The notes under the pieces are model-generated. The model searched no databases and was not told the DNA's origin. It was given only the letters and a program-made list of their open reading frames with translations. The position numbers were made by a program, and so were the translations under genes. From NCBI GenBank assembly GCA_947474165.1, contig CANJHO010000011.1, positions 1 to 44,589 of the forward strand: a stretch of 44,589 nucleotides of DNA, written 5' to 3'. Positions 37,068 to 44,589 of this stretch are shown in pieces (the stretch's first letter is position 1; each line of letters begins with the position of its first letter). This DNA comes from Legionellaceae bacterium. GTDB lineage: Bacteria; Pseudomonadota; Gammaproteobacteria; Legionellales; Legionellaceae.

Positions 37068-37076
37068 GCGATGTCC

Positions 37077-37622
37077 TTAGCGTAAGTAAGATTGACTCAA
37101 TGCTTTAAATTCAGGCGTTCCTGCCTGCCCGACCCACTCAAAAAACACCATCTCAGCCGTCACCAAATGAATGCCTTCTTGCTTCATGCGTTTTAAGCCA
37201 AACTTGTGGTCCAATTCATGCCGACTACCCACCGCATCGACCACCACAAAAACATCTAAACCCGATTGATTCATATCAAGCGCTGTTTGTAGTACACAAA
37301 CATGGGTTTCAATTCCGGCGATAACAACTTGCTGGCGCTGAATCGTTTGCCAATGCTTGACAAACGATGGCTCGCGATAACAAGAAAATTGAACCTTATC
37401 AATGCAGGGTTGATGAGGCATTAAGTCGCGCAACAAAGCGACCGTGTGACCCAAACCTTTAGGGTATTGCTCACTCACAACCAAGGGGACCGCCAATTCC
37501 ATGGCTAAACGAATTAACCACTGGCACCTTAAGACCACCCCGTCTGAATTTAAAACATGAGGTGTCAATTTTTCTTGGACATCCACCAATAAAAGCGCTG
37601 ATGTATCACGATTCAACAACAT
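37077..37622 (-). CDS. Isochorismatase-family cysteine hydrolase
   Basis: The 181-aa protein shows the family's catalytic triad: Asp14 in LLLVDVQEKL, Lys76 in IDKVQFSC and Cys109 in AGIETHVCVLQTA. The short length and the ETHVCVLQTA segment resemble YcaC-like hydrolases and not the siderophore enzymes. The substrate is unknown. It is 15 bp downstream of rlmI and 9 bp upstream of the SDR gene on the minus strand. Confidence 0.9.
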   Translation of the reverse strand: MLLNRDTSALLLVDVQEKLTPHVLNSDGVVLRCQWLIRLAMELAVPLVVSEQYPKGLGHTVALLRDLMPHQPCIDKVQFSCYREPSFVKHWQTIQRQQVVIAGIETHVCVLQTALDMNQSGLDVFVVVDAVGSRHELDHKFGLKRMKQEGIHLVTAEMVFFEWVGQAGTPEFKALSQSYLR

Positions 37623-37637
37623 ATTATTCTCCCTCTG

Positions 37638-38810
37638 CTAAACCACAGCGATCAACACCGCCGTAAGATAATGCCCTTCAGGAAAAGCCGCCAAAGTAGG
37701 ATGGCAACTTGCAGGTCCATAGATCCCTAAAATACGCGCCGTTTTTCCGGCCATTAAAGCCTGGGTGCTCACCAATTCGGTAAAGGCCTGACTAGACAAT
37801 GCCGACGAGCAGTTGCACGTCATTAATAATGAACCAGACCGCATCGATTTAAACACTTCACGATGAAGAAAACGATAGTAATTTTTAGCACGTTCCAGGT
37901 GTCGTTGTGAAGGCACTAATTTAGGGGGGTCTAAGATAACGAGATCATACTCAGAGGCCTTGACTAAATAATCACGCGCATCTGCTTCAATAAACTCAAT
38001 ACTATCCAATTGATTTAATGTGGCATTCCGTTTTGCCAACCCAATCGCTTGCGAAGAACTATCAACCGCCGTGACATGGCGTGCGCCGGCTTTTGCCGCA
38101 TGCAATGCAAATCCACCGGTGTAAGTATAGAGATCCAACACCCGCATCCCTTTTGCTAAGTTTGCAATTCGTTGATGATTTTCCCGTTGATCAAGAAAAA
38201 GGCCTGTTTTTTGTGTATTTGAAAAATCCACCTCATAACAAATACTGGCTTCCAATACTTGCTCACGCCCACTCAGCACGGTATTAATCACCTCAGTCCA
38301 ACCATCTTGCGCCAATGATTTCGCTTCAGAACGCCAAATGATTTGTTCAATCGTCATGAGTTCACGAATAATCTCACAAATAATCTCCTTGTGCGCCTCC
38401 ACCCAAAAAGCGGAACTTGAGACCACACACACCTGATTGAACCTGTCCACAGTAAGACCAGACAATCCATCCCCTTCGCTGTTCACTAATCGATAAGCCG
38501 TTGTCGCCGCATTGGGTAAATTTAAGCTTTGACGAATCACCAAAGCCTGCGTGATTCGATAATGCACGATACTGCGAATGGTACTCTGATCCACTTGCTC
38601 AAAAGCATACGCCAAGAGACGGACACGATAGAGCGAGTGTTCATTATAAACGCCCACGCCCAAGCTATTTTCGTTTGAATCAAGAACGTCCACCAGTTCG
38701 CCGGTAATAAGTACACCCCGTTGACGCAAAATGGCTTTAGGAAAAACCCAAGGATGCCCCCGACGAATGGTGCCTTCACGCGCCTGATGCAAAATGACTG
38801 CTGCCTTCAT
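37638..38810 (-). CDS. rlmI: 23S rRNA (cytosine-5) methyltransferase RlmI-like
   Basis: This SAM-dependent enzyme would methylate C1962 of 23S rRNA. The 390-aa protein has an N-terminal PUA domain (1 to about 75; REGTIRRGHPWVF), then QKTGLFLDQR (200-209), the SAM loop LYTYTGGFALHA (227-238), VDSS, LDPPKL (293-298) and the catalytic cysteine region TCNCSS (331-336). The length is close to E. coli RlmI (396 aa). It is the first gene of the three-gene operon and is divergent from the outer-membrane protein gene across 89 bp. Confidence 0.92.
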   Translation of the reverse strand: MKAAVILHQAREGTIRRGHPWVFPKAILRQRGVLITGELVDVLDSNENSLGVGVYNEHSLYRVRLLAYAFEQVDQSTIRSIVHYRITQALVIRQSLNLPNAATTAYRLVNSEGDGLSGLTVDRFNQVCVVSSSAFWVEAHKEIICEIIRELMTIEQIIWRSEAKSLAQDGWTEVINTVLSGREQVLEASICYEVDFSNTQKTGLFLDQRENHQRIANLAKGMRVLDLYTYTGGFALHAAKAGARHVTAVDSSSQAIGLAKRNATLNQLDSIEFIEADARDYLVKASEYDLVILDPPKLVPSQRHLERAKNYYRFLHREVFKSMRSGSLLMTCNCSSALSSQAFTELVSTQALMAGKTARILGIYGPASCHPTLAAFPEGHYLTAVLIAVV

Positions 38811-38899
38811 GACTATTTCCCTAATGCTAAAATTCGGGTAATCTACACCACAGCACTATCCTTTCGCAAGTCGCACAACGATGCCCTAAGTGGAAAACT

Positions 38900-39853
38900 A
38901 TGCTAAAAAAAATTAGCGCCCTGTTCATCACATTGCTATTTTTATTGGGTGCCACAGCACCACAGGCTGCTCCATGGTTTACAGGTCCCCTCCTCGCCCC
39001 GGCAGGAACAACCGTACCGCTAGGTCATTTTAGTTTTGAACCTTATTTTTTCTACACCCAATCCAGTGCCAGTTACAATTCACGGGGGGCCCTTGTTCGC
39101 GTCCCCGCTTTGATAAACAAACAATTTAACCCCATCTTTACTTATGGTTTAGCCGATTGGGTCGATGCCCAATTAAGCGCGATTTATTCAATCAATTCTT
39201 CAGAAGGTCTATCAACGCATCATATTGGTGATACCTCAGTACTTTTAGGGTTTCAAGCCTTACGCCAAATACCCGAAACATGGGTTCCCAATTTACGGAT
39301 TACAACGCAAGCCATTATTCCCACAGGCCGTGCCTCTAGTTTAAATCCAACCGATAAAGGAACCGGTGTAACGGGCGGCGGAGCTTATGAGGCCATTATA
39401 TCCTTTAATTTTCAAGAGCTATTGGAGTTTAGCCCAACCCATGCACTAAGAACACGCCTCTGTGCTGCTTATTTGTATAGTTTTTCCGTCACAAAAAATG
39501 AAAAATTCGACCTCAACGGTGACATTGAGGTCATCGGACATATCAAGCCTGGCAATCTCATGACGATTGACCTGTCTACTGAGTTGACGATCACACAACA
39601 TTGGGTTGCCGTCATGGAAGCCTATTATTTAACCCACCAAGCCTCAGAGTTTAATGGGAATATTTTTTATCATGGGCAAAATACCCTCTTGGTGCCGACC
39701 CATCCCGCATTTAACCAAACAAGCATTGCCCCTGCCATTGAATATAATTTTTCAGCGCAGGTGGGGATTATCGCGGGTGCTTGGTTTACAGTAGAGGGAA
39801 AAAATTCGCCTGATTTTAAATCAGCAGTCATTGCGATAAATTGGTTTTGGTAG
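38900..39853 (+). CDS. Outer-membrane beta-barrel protein
   Basis: The 317-aa protein has a signal peptide (hydrophobic LFITLLFLLGATA, cleavage near APQAA). The mature protein has alternating strands rich in Tyr, Phe and Trp and a terminal aromatic residue (AINWFW), indicating a beta-barrel. The family may be the one annotated as transporter or phenol-degradation MetA-pathway proteins, but this is not certain. Substrate unknown. It lies 51 bp upstream of rdgC on the same strand. Confidence 0.75.
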   Translation: MLKKISALFITLLFLLGATAPQAAPWFTGPLLAPAGTTVPLGHFSFEPYFFYTQSSASYNSRGALVRVPALINKQFNPIFTYGLADWVDAQLSAIYSINSSEGLSTHHIGDTSVLLGFQALRQIPETWVPNLRITTQAIIPTGRASSLNPTDKGTGVTGGGAYEAIISFNFQELLEFSPTHALRTRLCAAYLYSFSVTKNEKFDLNGDIEVIGHIKPGNLMTIDLSTELTITQHWVAVMEAYYLTHQASEFNGNIFYHGQNTLLVPTHPAFNQTSIAPAIEYNFSAQVGIIAGAWFTVEGKNSPDFKSAVIAINWFW

Positions 39854-39904
39854 TCGCCATAAATTATGCTAGCATCACCCCCTTGTTCATCAGCAGGATC
39901 CATC

Positions 39905-40840
39905 ATGTGGTTTAACAACGCATTAACTTACCTTTACGAAATAGAAGACACTACCGACCTATCAACCTTGCTTGCCCCAGAAGCATTAAAACCATGCCCT
40001 CCCCATGCCCGTTTTATTTATGGATGGTTACCTGTGTTTGCAGAACAGCTCGTTCAAACAACCTCAGGAGCCTCATTGATTTGCATGGGAAAAGAGGAGC
40101 GCATTCTGCCGCGAGGCGTGATTAATCGCCTGTTGGCTGAGCGAATCCAGCAATTAGAAGCCCAATCAGCCCGAACAGTAAAACGCACTGAAAAAGCACA
40201 ATTGGCAGAAGATCTAGAATTTGAGTTATTGCCTAAATCATTTTGTTTACAAAAGCGTTTACCGGCCTTATTAGATGAAACAAGCAAACGATTAATTATT
40301 AACACAGCAAGCAACACACAAGCTTCCCAGCTCATCTCCTTATTAAGAAAATCAGTGCCTGGTCTTCACATTGAGCCCTTGCAGCCGACTGACAATTTAA
40401 GCATGCGATTTGCCAGTTGGATCAGTAATCCCTCTTTATTACCCAGTTCATTTCAATTGGCCTCAGATTGTCTGTTGTTTTCACTTGATGACGAAAAAAA
40501 GCGTTTTACTTGCAAAGGCTATGAATTACCCGCAGATGAAATTCTCGCTTTGTTATCACAAGGCTTGGCTGCGGCAGAGATTTCTATCATTTGGAATGAA
40601 CGAATTCAGCTTACTCTAACCCAAGATTTAAGCTTCAAAAAAATCAAATGCTTAGACTATCTATTGGATGAATTCAACGACGCTAACGCCCTGGATGAAG
40701 AAGCACTTCAACAAGACGCCGCCTTAAATTTACTCGCAGGCGAGCTGCGTGGCTTGACGAATGATTTATTGAAGGCATTGATGGTAACCCCACTAGAGCC
40801 CAGTGTTTCGCATGAATCATCATTAGAAACAGTTGCGTAA
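39905..40840 (+). CDS. rdgC: Recombination-associated protein RdgC
   Basis: RdgC is a ring-shaped nucleoid DNA-binding protein that limits RecA-promoted strand exchange. I place the start at ATG 39905, giving 311 aa beginning MWFNNALTYLYE, as is usual for the family; it has AGGA 6 bases upstream. An in-frame ATG at 39866 would add 13 unrelated residues. Family landmarks include the FIYGWLP segment, EERILPRGVINRLLAERI, the central DETSKRLIINTASNTQA strand region and a C-terminal MxxT...FDDA-equivalent helical end. Confidence 0.93.
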   Translation: MWFNNALTYLYEIEDTTDLSTLLAPEALKPCPPHARFIYGWLPVFAEQLVQTTSGASLICMGKEERILPRGVINRLLAERIQQLEAQSARTVKRTEKAQLAEDLEFELLPKSFCLQKRLPALLDETSKRLIINTASNTQASQLISLLRKSVPGLHIEPLQPTDNLSMRFASWISNPSLLPSSFQLASDCLLFSLDDEKKRFTCKGYELPADEILALLSQGLAAAEISIIWNERIQLTLTQDLSFKKIKCLDYLLDEFNDANALDEEALQQDAALNLLAGELRGLTNDLLKALMVTPLEPSVSHESSLETVA

Positions 40841-40874
40841 CAGGAAAGGCTTTGAATTACTGACGTAGGATGAC

Positions 40875-40930
40875 CTTCTCCCATTGATCTACCCTGTGGG
40901 AGAAGCTGCCCGGCAAACTGGCCCGGGCAG
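40875..40930. terminator. Double hairpin between convergent genes
   Basis: CTTCTCCCA (40875-40883) pairs perfectly with TGGGAGAAG (40897-40905), and CTGCCCGG (40906-40913) with CCGGGCAG (40923-40930). Two adjacent hairpins in the 106-bp gap between rdgC and the convergent small exported protein gene could end both transcripts. Neither is followed by a strong T run, so a REP-type element is the alternative. Confidence 0.5.
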
Positions 40931-40946
40931 ATCAACGCGCAAGACA

Positions 40947-41324
40947 CTACCAGTTTTTGATATTAATGGTTTTTCCCACTGGGGTGTATCCATTATATTT
41001 AACTTTTCCATCGGTTGTTTCAATGTAGAAATCCATTCCTAAATGGCAAAAGTTATTATAATAAAGGCTAACATATTGTGCTGCACCCCAATATTTCATC
41101 AGGAAAGGGATTAAATACACATCATTATCAAAACGACCATAAACCATCAAATCATATGAGCTATTGTTGATAATTTCTATTTGACAAGGGCCAGGCGCAC
41201 CAAGCTGATTAGCAATCGATTGCTTTTCAGTCTCAGTAATCTGAGGATTAAAGTGAATGTTTCCGGCAAAAGATGCTGGTAAAAAACACAGGCAAGACAG
41301 TAATAATAGCGATTTTAATTTCAT
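40947..41324 (-). CDS. Small exported protein of unknown function
   Basis: The 125-aa protein starts at ATG 41324 with AGGAC upstream. Residues 1-20 are a signal peptide (LLLLSCLCFLPASFA). The mature part is short and beta-rich, with two cysteines (APGPCQIEI and NNFCHLG) that could form a disulfide. No family recognised. The reading frame extends upstream to 41411, but that extension (LRSFATLRMT) is read from a palindromic repeat and is not genuine. Confidence 0.75.
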   Translation of the reverse strand: MKLKSLLLLSCLCFLPASFAGNIHFNPQITETEKQSIANQLGAPGPCQIEIINNSSYDLMVYGRFDNDVYLIPFLMKYWGAAQYVSLYYNNFCHLGMDFYIETTDGKVKYNGYTPVGKTINIKNW

Positions 41325-41370
41325 AGTAAGTCCTATTGATGGATGGGATGGAAATGTGTAACACCCCAGG

Positions 41371-41458
41371 TACGTCATCCTGAGCGTAGCGAAGGATCTC
41401 AACTTGACCATATCCGAGCCATACTCAGGAGATCCTTCACTGCGTTCAGGATGACGTA
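41371..41458. repeat. 88-bp REP-like palindrome
   Basis: TACGTCATCCTGAGCGTAGC with GAAGGATCTC at the left (41371-41400) pairs with the right arm (41428-41457), which is its reverse complement with about three differences. Palindromes of this CGTCATCCTGAGCG type are widespread between bacterial genes. It lies in the 369-bp gap upstream of both the exported protein gene and nadD. Confidence 0.8.
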
Positions 41459-41571
41459 TACGCAGTTTGTGGAATAAAAAACAAATTTATCCGCAACCTG
41501 GGGAGTTACGGAAATGTTATCATGATCATTAATTTTATCAAGTGTTTATTAATAGGATCCATCTTGAGGCC

Positions 41572-41597
41572 AGGGCTAAATCATGTGTGATCAAAAT
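41572..41597. repeat. Isolated MITE-end fragment
   Basis: AGGGCTAAATCATGTGTGAT followed by CAAAAT matches the inner part of the left terminus of the 35098-35295 element with one or two mismatches. No matching partner end is seen nearby, so it is a relic. The remainder of the 41325-41693 gap shows nothing else apart from AT-rich sequence ahead of nadD. Confidence 0.55.
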
Positions 41598-41693
41598 CAA
41601 AGTATCTTTCTCCAATGTAGATGATATGATGATCCACTTCCAATAAACTATGCGCGGGTATAACCCACCTAGAATTAAAAGAGACCCTAACGA

Positions 41694-42350
41694 ATGAAAC
41701 ATCTAGCCCTTTTTGGCGGCACCTTTAGCCCGATTCATCAAGGTCATATCAATATGGCGCGCGCACTTCAAGAACACTTTCAATTTGATCAATTTATTTT
41801 TTTACCCAACAAAGCCCCGGTGATAGACAAGTTAGCCACCGCTTCATCCAGTGACCGCTTAAAAATGTTGCAACTTGCATTAGCACCTTACCCATTATTT
41901 AAAATAGATGAGCGTGAGCTTCATCGCAAAACGCCCTCCTTTATGATTGAAACCTTATTGAGCCTTCATAAGGAACTAGGAAATTCGCTCACAAAAATCA
42001 CGTTGATCATTGGGATGGATAGTTTTCTACAATTTCATCGTTGGCATGATTGGAAAACCCTATTCACGCTATGCAATCTCATCGTTCTTAAACGACCAAA
42101 ATGCCGTATTGACTTGCCTGCCCCATTACGAGAAGAACTAGCAAAAGGGTCGATACACGCCATAACAGATGAAAAAGAGCTCACACAGACCTGCGGTGGT
42201 TTTTATTATTTTGATGCAGGAGCATACAATTTCTCCTCAACAACACTGCGTGAACTCATTGCAGCAGGACAAGATGTGAGTAATTTTATTCCACCGAGTG
42301 TTTTGGATTACATTAAAGACAACGCGCTTTTTGGATACCGGAAACCTTAA
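41694..42350 (+). CDS. nadD: Nicotinate-nucleotide adenylyltransferase NadD
   Basis: NadD transfers AMP from ATP to nicotinic acid mononucleotide in NAD synthesis. The 218-aa protein begins with the nucleotidyltransferase motif GGTFSPIHQGH (8-18) and has FLPNKAPVIDK, GMDSFLQFHRWHDW and the C-terminal FSSTTLREL signature. The length and order are standard. It is 51 bp upstream of srkA on the same strand. Confidence 0.96.
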   Translation: MKHLALFGGTFSPIHQGHINMARALQEHFQFDQFIFLPNKAPVIDKLATASSSDRLKMLQLALAPYPLFKIDERELHRKTPSFMIETLLSLHKELGNSLTKITLIIGMDSFLQFHRWHDWKTLFTLCNLIVLKRPKCRIDLPAPLREELAKGSIHAITDEKELTQTCGGFYYFDAGAYNFSSTTLRELIAAGQDVSNFIPPSVLDYIKDNALFGYRKP

Positions 42351-42401
42351 GGGGGCTCTTAATCAAAGAGTTGCTCAAATAAAAAACAACAGGAAAACAC
42401 A

Positions 42402-43412
42402 GTGTCTAACAATAGCATCTCACCTAATCAGACAATCCCTTATGTCAATTTAAAGCCTGATTTTATTTTGGATGCCGTTGAAAGCGTGGGGTTTCGCTGT
42501 ACTGGCAGTTTATTGGCCCTGAATAGTTATGAAAATCGTGTTTATCAAATTGGTATCGAGGAATCGACACCCATTATCGCAAAATTTTATCGCCCCCATC
42601 GCTGGGCTGTCCCAACCATTTTAGAAGAACACGAATTTTCTCAAACCTTATTGGACCATGAAATTCCTGTTGTAGCCCCTTTGAAAAATAGTGACCATCA
42701 AAGCTTACATCATTTTAAACAGTTTGATTTTGCACTATTTCCTCGTTGGGGAGGGCATGCGTTGGAACTGGGTAGTTTGGAGCAGCTGGAACGCATGGGT
42801 CGATTTTTAGGAAGGATACATGCCGTAGGTGCTGCACGTCCTTTCAAGCATCGTGCCACATTAACAGTAGACCTATTTGGCTATGAGGCACTAAAATTTT
42901 TGAAGACCACGCATTTTATTCCTGATGAGATGAGAGAAGCATTTTTTAACGAGACAATGGCGCTCTTAAATCAAGTCAATGAACAATTCAAATCAGTTTC
43001 TTCAATAAAATATATTCGTTTGCATGGTGATCTCCATGCGGGTAATGTTTTATGGGACGATCTTGGGCCTCATATTCTTGATTTTGATGATTGTTTAATG
43101 GGCCCTGCGATTCAAGACTTGTGGATGTTGCTTTCAGGTGATGAAGAACAAAACACCCTCCAGATGGAAAGTATTCTAAGGGGGTATCGCCAGTTTCATG
43201 ATTTTAATCAGAATGAATTATACTTAATTGAATCATTGCGAACCCTAAGACTCCTTCATTACAGCGCCTGGTTAGCCCGTCGCTGGGAAGATCCCGCTTT
43301 TTCCACCAATTTCCCTTGGTTCAATACCCCCTTTTATTGGCATGAACTTCGGCAAAATTTACAAGAACAAAAGAGATTATTAGACAGTTCGCCCTCTCTC
43401 TTAAATTTCTAA
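42402..43412 (+). CDS. srkA: Stress response kinase SrkA (YihE)
   Basis: SrkA is a Ser/Thr kinase of the choline/aminoglycoside-kinase fold that counters stress-induced death in enterobacteria. The 336-aa protein shows the catalytic loop HGDLHAGN (about 208-215) and the metal-binding LDFDDC (about 225). N-terminal segments such as NSYENRVYQIG and IAKFYRPHRW match the nucleotide-binding lobe of the family. The start is GTG at 42402, preceded by AGGA 7-8 bases upstream. nadD precedes it on the same strand. Confidence 0.93.
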   Translation: MSNNSISPNQTIPYVNLKPDFILDAVESVGFRCTGSLLALNSYENRVYQIGIEESTPIIAKFYRPHRWAVPTILEEHEFSQTLLDHEIPVVAPLKNSDHQSLHHFKQFDFALFPRWGGHALELGSLEQLERMGRFLGRIHAVGAARPFKHRATLTVDLFGYEALKFLKTTHFIPDEMREAFFNETMALLNQVNEQFKSVSSIKYIRLHGDLHAGNVLWDDLGPHILDFDDCLMGPAIQDLWMLLSGDEEQNTLQMESILRGYRQFHDFNQNELYLIESLRTLRLLHYSAWLARRWEDPAFSTNFPWFNTPFYWHELRQNLQEQKRLLDSSPSLLNF

Positions 43413-43620
43413 CCATTAGGATAACCCTGCTCTTATTTAAATCATTTTAATGCAGTCCCTGTGGCCTGAAATCACGGCGATTGCATTTAAAGGCTCAATA
43501 TATGCTCAGAAAATCCGAACCGTGACCGTTAGGGAGCGGAAATTTTTGTTGAGCACTTGACACACACGTTGACACACACGTAACTTGCTGATCTATTACT
43601 ACTTTTTGAGGTAAGTAATA

Positions 43621-44464
43621 GTGAAAGAGACCAGTATTCATCGCCATTTTAAACATTTAGATGATCCACGTATAGATCGACGAAAAAAATACCCATTAAT
43701 CAATCTCATTTTTATTGCATTTTGTGCTGTACTTTGTGGCGCTGAGGACTGGGTTTCGATTACACGATTCGGCAAAGCCCGTTTTAATTGGTTAAGCCAG
43801 TTTATAGATTTAACAAATGGAATCCCATCACATGATACATTCAACCGAGTGTTTGCAATATTAGATAGTTTGGTCTTTGTAGAGTGTTTTATTGGCTGGG
43901 CTGCACAGTTAGCTGAGAAAGCTAAAAAAACAGTTGCCATTGACGGCAAAAGCCTGCGAGCCACAAAAAATAAAGTGAGTAACTTAGGTCCAATTCACAT
44001 TGTTAATGTTTGGTGTTGCGAGAATCAATTGGCGTTAGGGCAGCAAATTGTTTCAGGAAAGTCTAATGAGATCACCGCAATACCACTATTGTTAGATTTA
44101 TTGGATCTGGAGGGAGCAACTGTGACTATCGACGCCATGGGTTGTCAAAAGGAAATCAGTGAAAAAATTAGAGAAAAAAATGCTGATTATATATTTTCTC
44201 TGAAGGGCAATCACAGCAACTTACATGATGATGTCAGATTGTATTTTGAATCACTTCATCAGCAAAAGCCTGGTGCGGAAGTGTTTCATCGCTATCAAGT
44301 TGAAAAAGATCATGGTCGTATTGAAGAAAGGGATTGCTGGTCTGTTGATTTACCAAAAGGGCTACATTCTGATGGATGGAAAGATCTTGCAAGCATCGTA
44401 ATGATTCGATCTAAACAAATAAATACTGAAAAACCCAGAGACTCGACTTTAGCCATTTTTTGCA
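43621..44464 (+). mobile_element. Partial ISAs1-family insertion sequence
   Basis: The coding part of the element runs up to the palindrome that begins at 44464. I could not define its left inverted repeat in the 208-bp gap 43413-43620, which otherwise shows only AT-rich sequence and a direct ACACACGT duplication near 43562-43580. The right end lies outside the window or is lost. Confidence 0.6.
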
Positions 44465-44511
44465 ATTCCGTCATTGCGAGTGAAACGAAGCAACCCAGGA
44501 GTTCAAAGTGA
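43621..44511 (+). CDS. ISAs1-family transposase, 3' end disrupted
   Basis: The DDE transposase matches ISAs1 (H-repeat-associated) proteins: N-terminal HFKHLDDPRIDRRKKYPL, then catalytic Asp in VAIDGKSLRA (about residue 108), Asp in IDAMGCQKEI and Glu in KDHGRIEERDCW. All three acidic residues survive. Full-length family members are about 370-390 aa, whereas this one loses similarity after KQINTEK (about residue 276) and ends 20 residues later in sequence read from a palindromic repeat. It is therefore probably inactive unless the remainder continues beyond the window. The start is GTG, with GAGGTAAG upstream. Confidence 0.85.
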   Translation: MKETSIHRHFKHLDDPRIDRRKKYPLINLIFIAFCAVLCGAEDWVSITRFGKARFNWLSQFIDLTNGIPSHDTFNRVFAILDSLVFVECFIGWAAQLAEKAKKTVAIDGKSLRATKNKVSNLGPIHIVNVWCCENQLALGQQIVSGKSNEITAIPLLLDLLDLEGATVTIDAMGCQKEISEKIREKNADYIFSLKGNHSNLHDDVRLYFESLHQQKPGAEVFHRYQVEKDHGRIEERDCWSVDLPKGLHSDGWKDLASIVMIRSKQINTEKPRDSTLAIFCNSVIASETKQPRSSK

Positions 44512-44582
44512 GTAACTATAAGACATGAAATCGCTCTCTTCGAACCTCTGGGTTGCTTCGTTTCACTCGCAATGACGGAATT
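44464..44582. repeat. 119-bp palindromic element inserted in the transposase gene
   Basis: The left arm (44464-44504) begins AATTCCGTCATTGCGAGTG and the right arm (44542-44582) is its reverse complement with two differences over 41 bp. A 37-base loop separates the arms. Elements with the CGTCATTGCGAG...GAAGCAACCC pattern are known as dispersed intergenic palindromes. Here it interrupts the ISAs1 transposase frame. Confidence 0.85.
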
Positions 44583-44589
44583 TAAATCA

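Noticed and set aside
39866..39904. Earlier start for rdgC
   Set aside because: RdgC proteins begin at MWF; the ATG at 39905 has AGGA correctly spaced.
41325..41411. Upstream extension of the small exported protein (LRSFATLRMT)
   Set aside because: It comes from the palindromic repeat at 41371-41458; the ATG at 41324 has a ribosome-binding site and begins the signal peptide.

Overview
This window looks like chromosomal DNA of a flagellated, Dot/Icm-type gammaproteobacterium of the order Legionellales (Legionella or a close relative). The case rests on four points. Housekeeping genes are Legionella-like (bioBFHD and bioA, rapA, two map genes, comEC, rdgC, rlmI). There are several very large proteins with no recognisable family. 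A PmrA-type direct repeat, the signature of PmrA-controlled effector genes in Legionella, precedes the giant gene. A near-perfect sigma-28 promoter precedes a flgM-like gene. The genus is an inference; no rRNA or tRNA gene was seen.

Layout, left third (1-10.4 kb): a 5'-truncated gene (gene A) and its full-length inverted paralogue (gene B, 756 aa) flank a 1.2-kb-residue unknown protein and rapA. The two paralogues form a roughly 1-kb inverted repeat about 7 kb apart. From 10.4 to 21 kb: a tightly overlapping biotin operon bioB-bioF-bioH-bioD on the minus strand, then an unknown 685-aa coiled-coil-rich protein, then bioA with a small Cys-rich secreted protein, coaE and comEC on the plus strand. 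The 685-aa gene sits between the two halves of the biotin pathway. From 21 to 24.7 kb: a porin, two tail-to-tail methionine aminopeptidase genes and a small membrane protein.

From 24.7 to 35.1 kb is the most unusual part: a 3055-aa protein carrying a SecA-like DEAD motor near its C-terminus, three tandem 33-34-residue repeats, a hydrophobic hairpin and a disordered tail. It is followed 18 bp later by an ankyrin-like 342-aa gene. The pair looks like a PmrA-controlled two-gene operon and is the best candidate for an undescribed system.

From 35.3 to 44.6 kb: a CAP-domain secreted protein, flgM, an rlmI/isochorismatase/SDR operon, an outer-membrane protein with rdgC, a small exported protein, nadD, srkA, and an ISAs1-family transposase gene whose 3' end is broken by a palindromic repeat.

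Gene junctions are repeatedly invaded by short palindromic or MITE-like elements of at least six sequence types. Several have rewritten gene ends: one duplicated the stop/start junction ahead of coaE, one supplies the stop of the 685-aa gene, one adds a tail to a map gene, and one disrupts the transposase.
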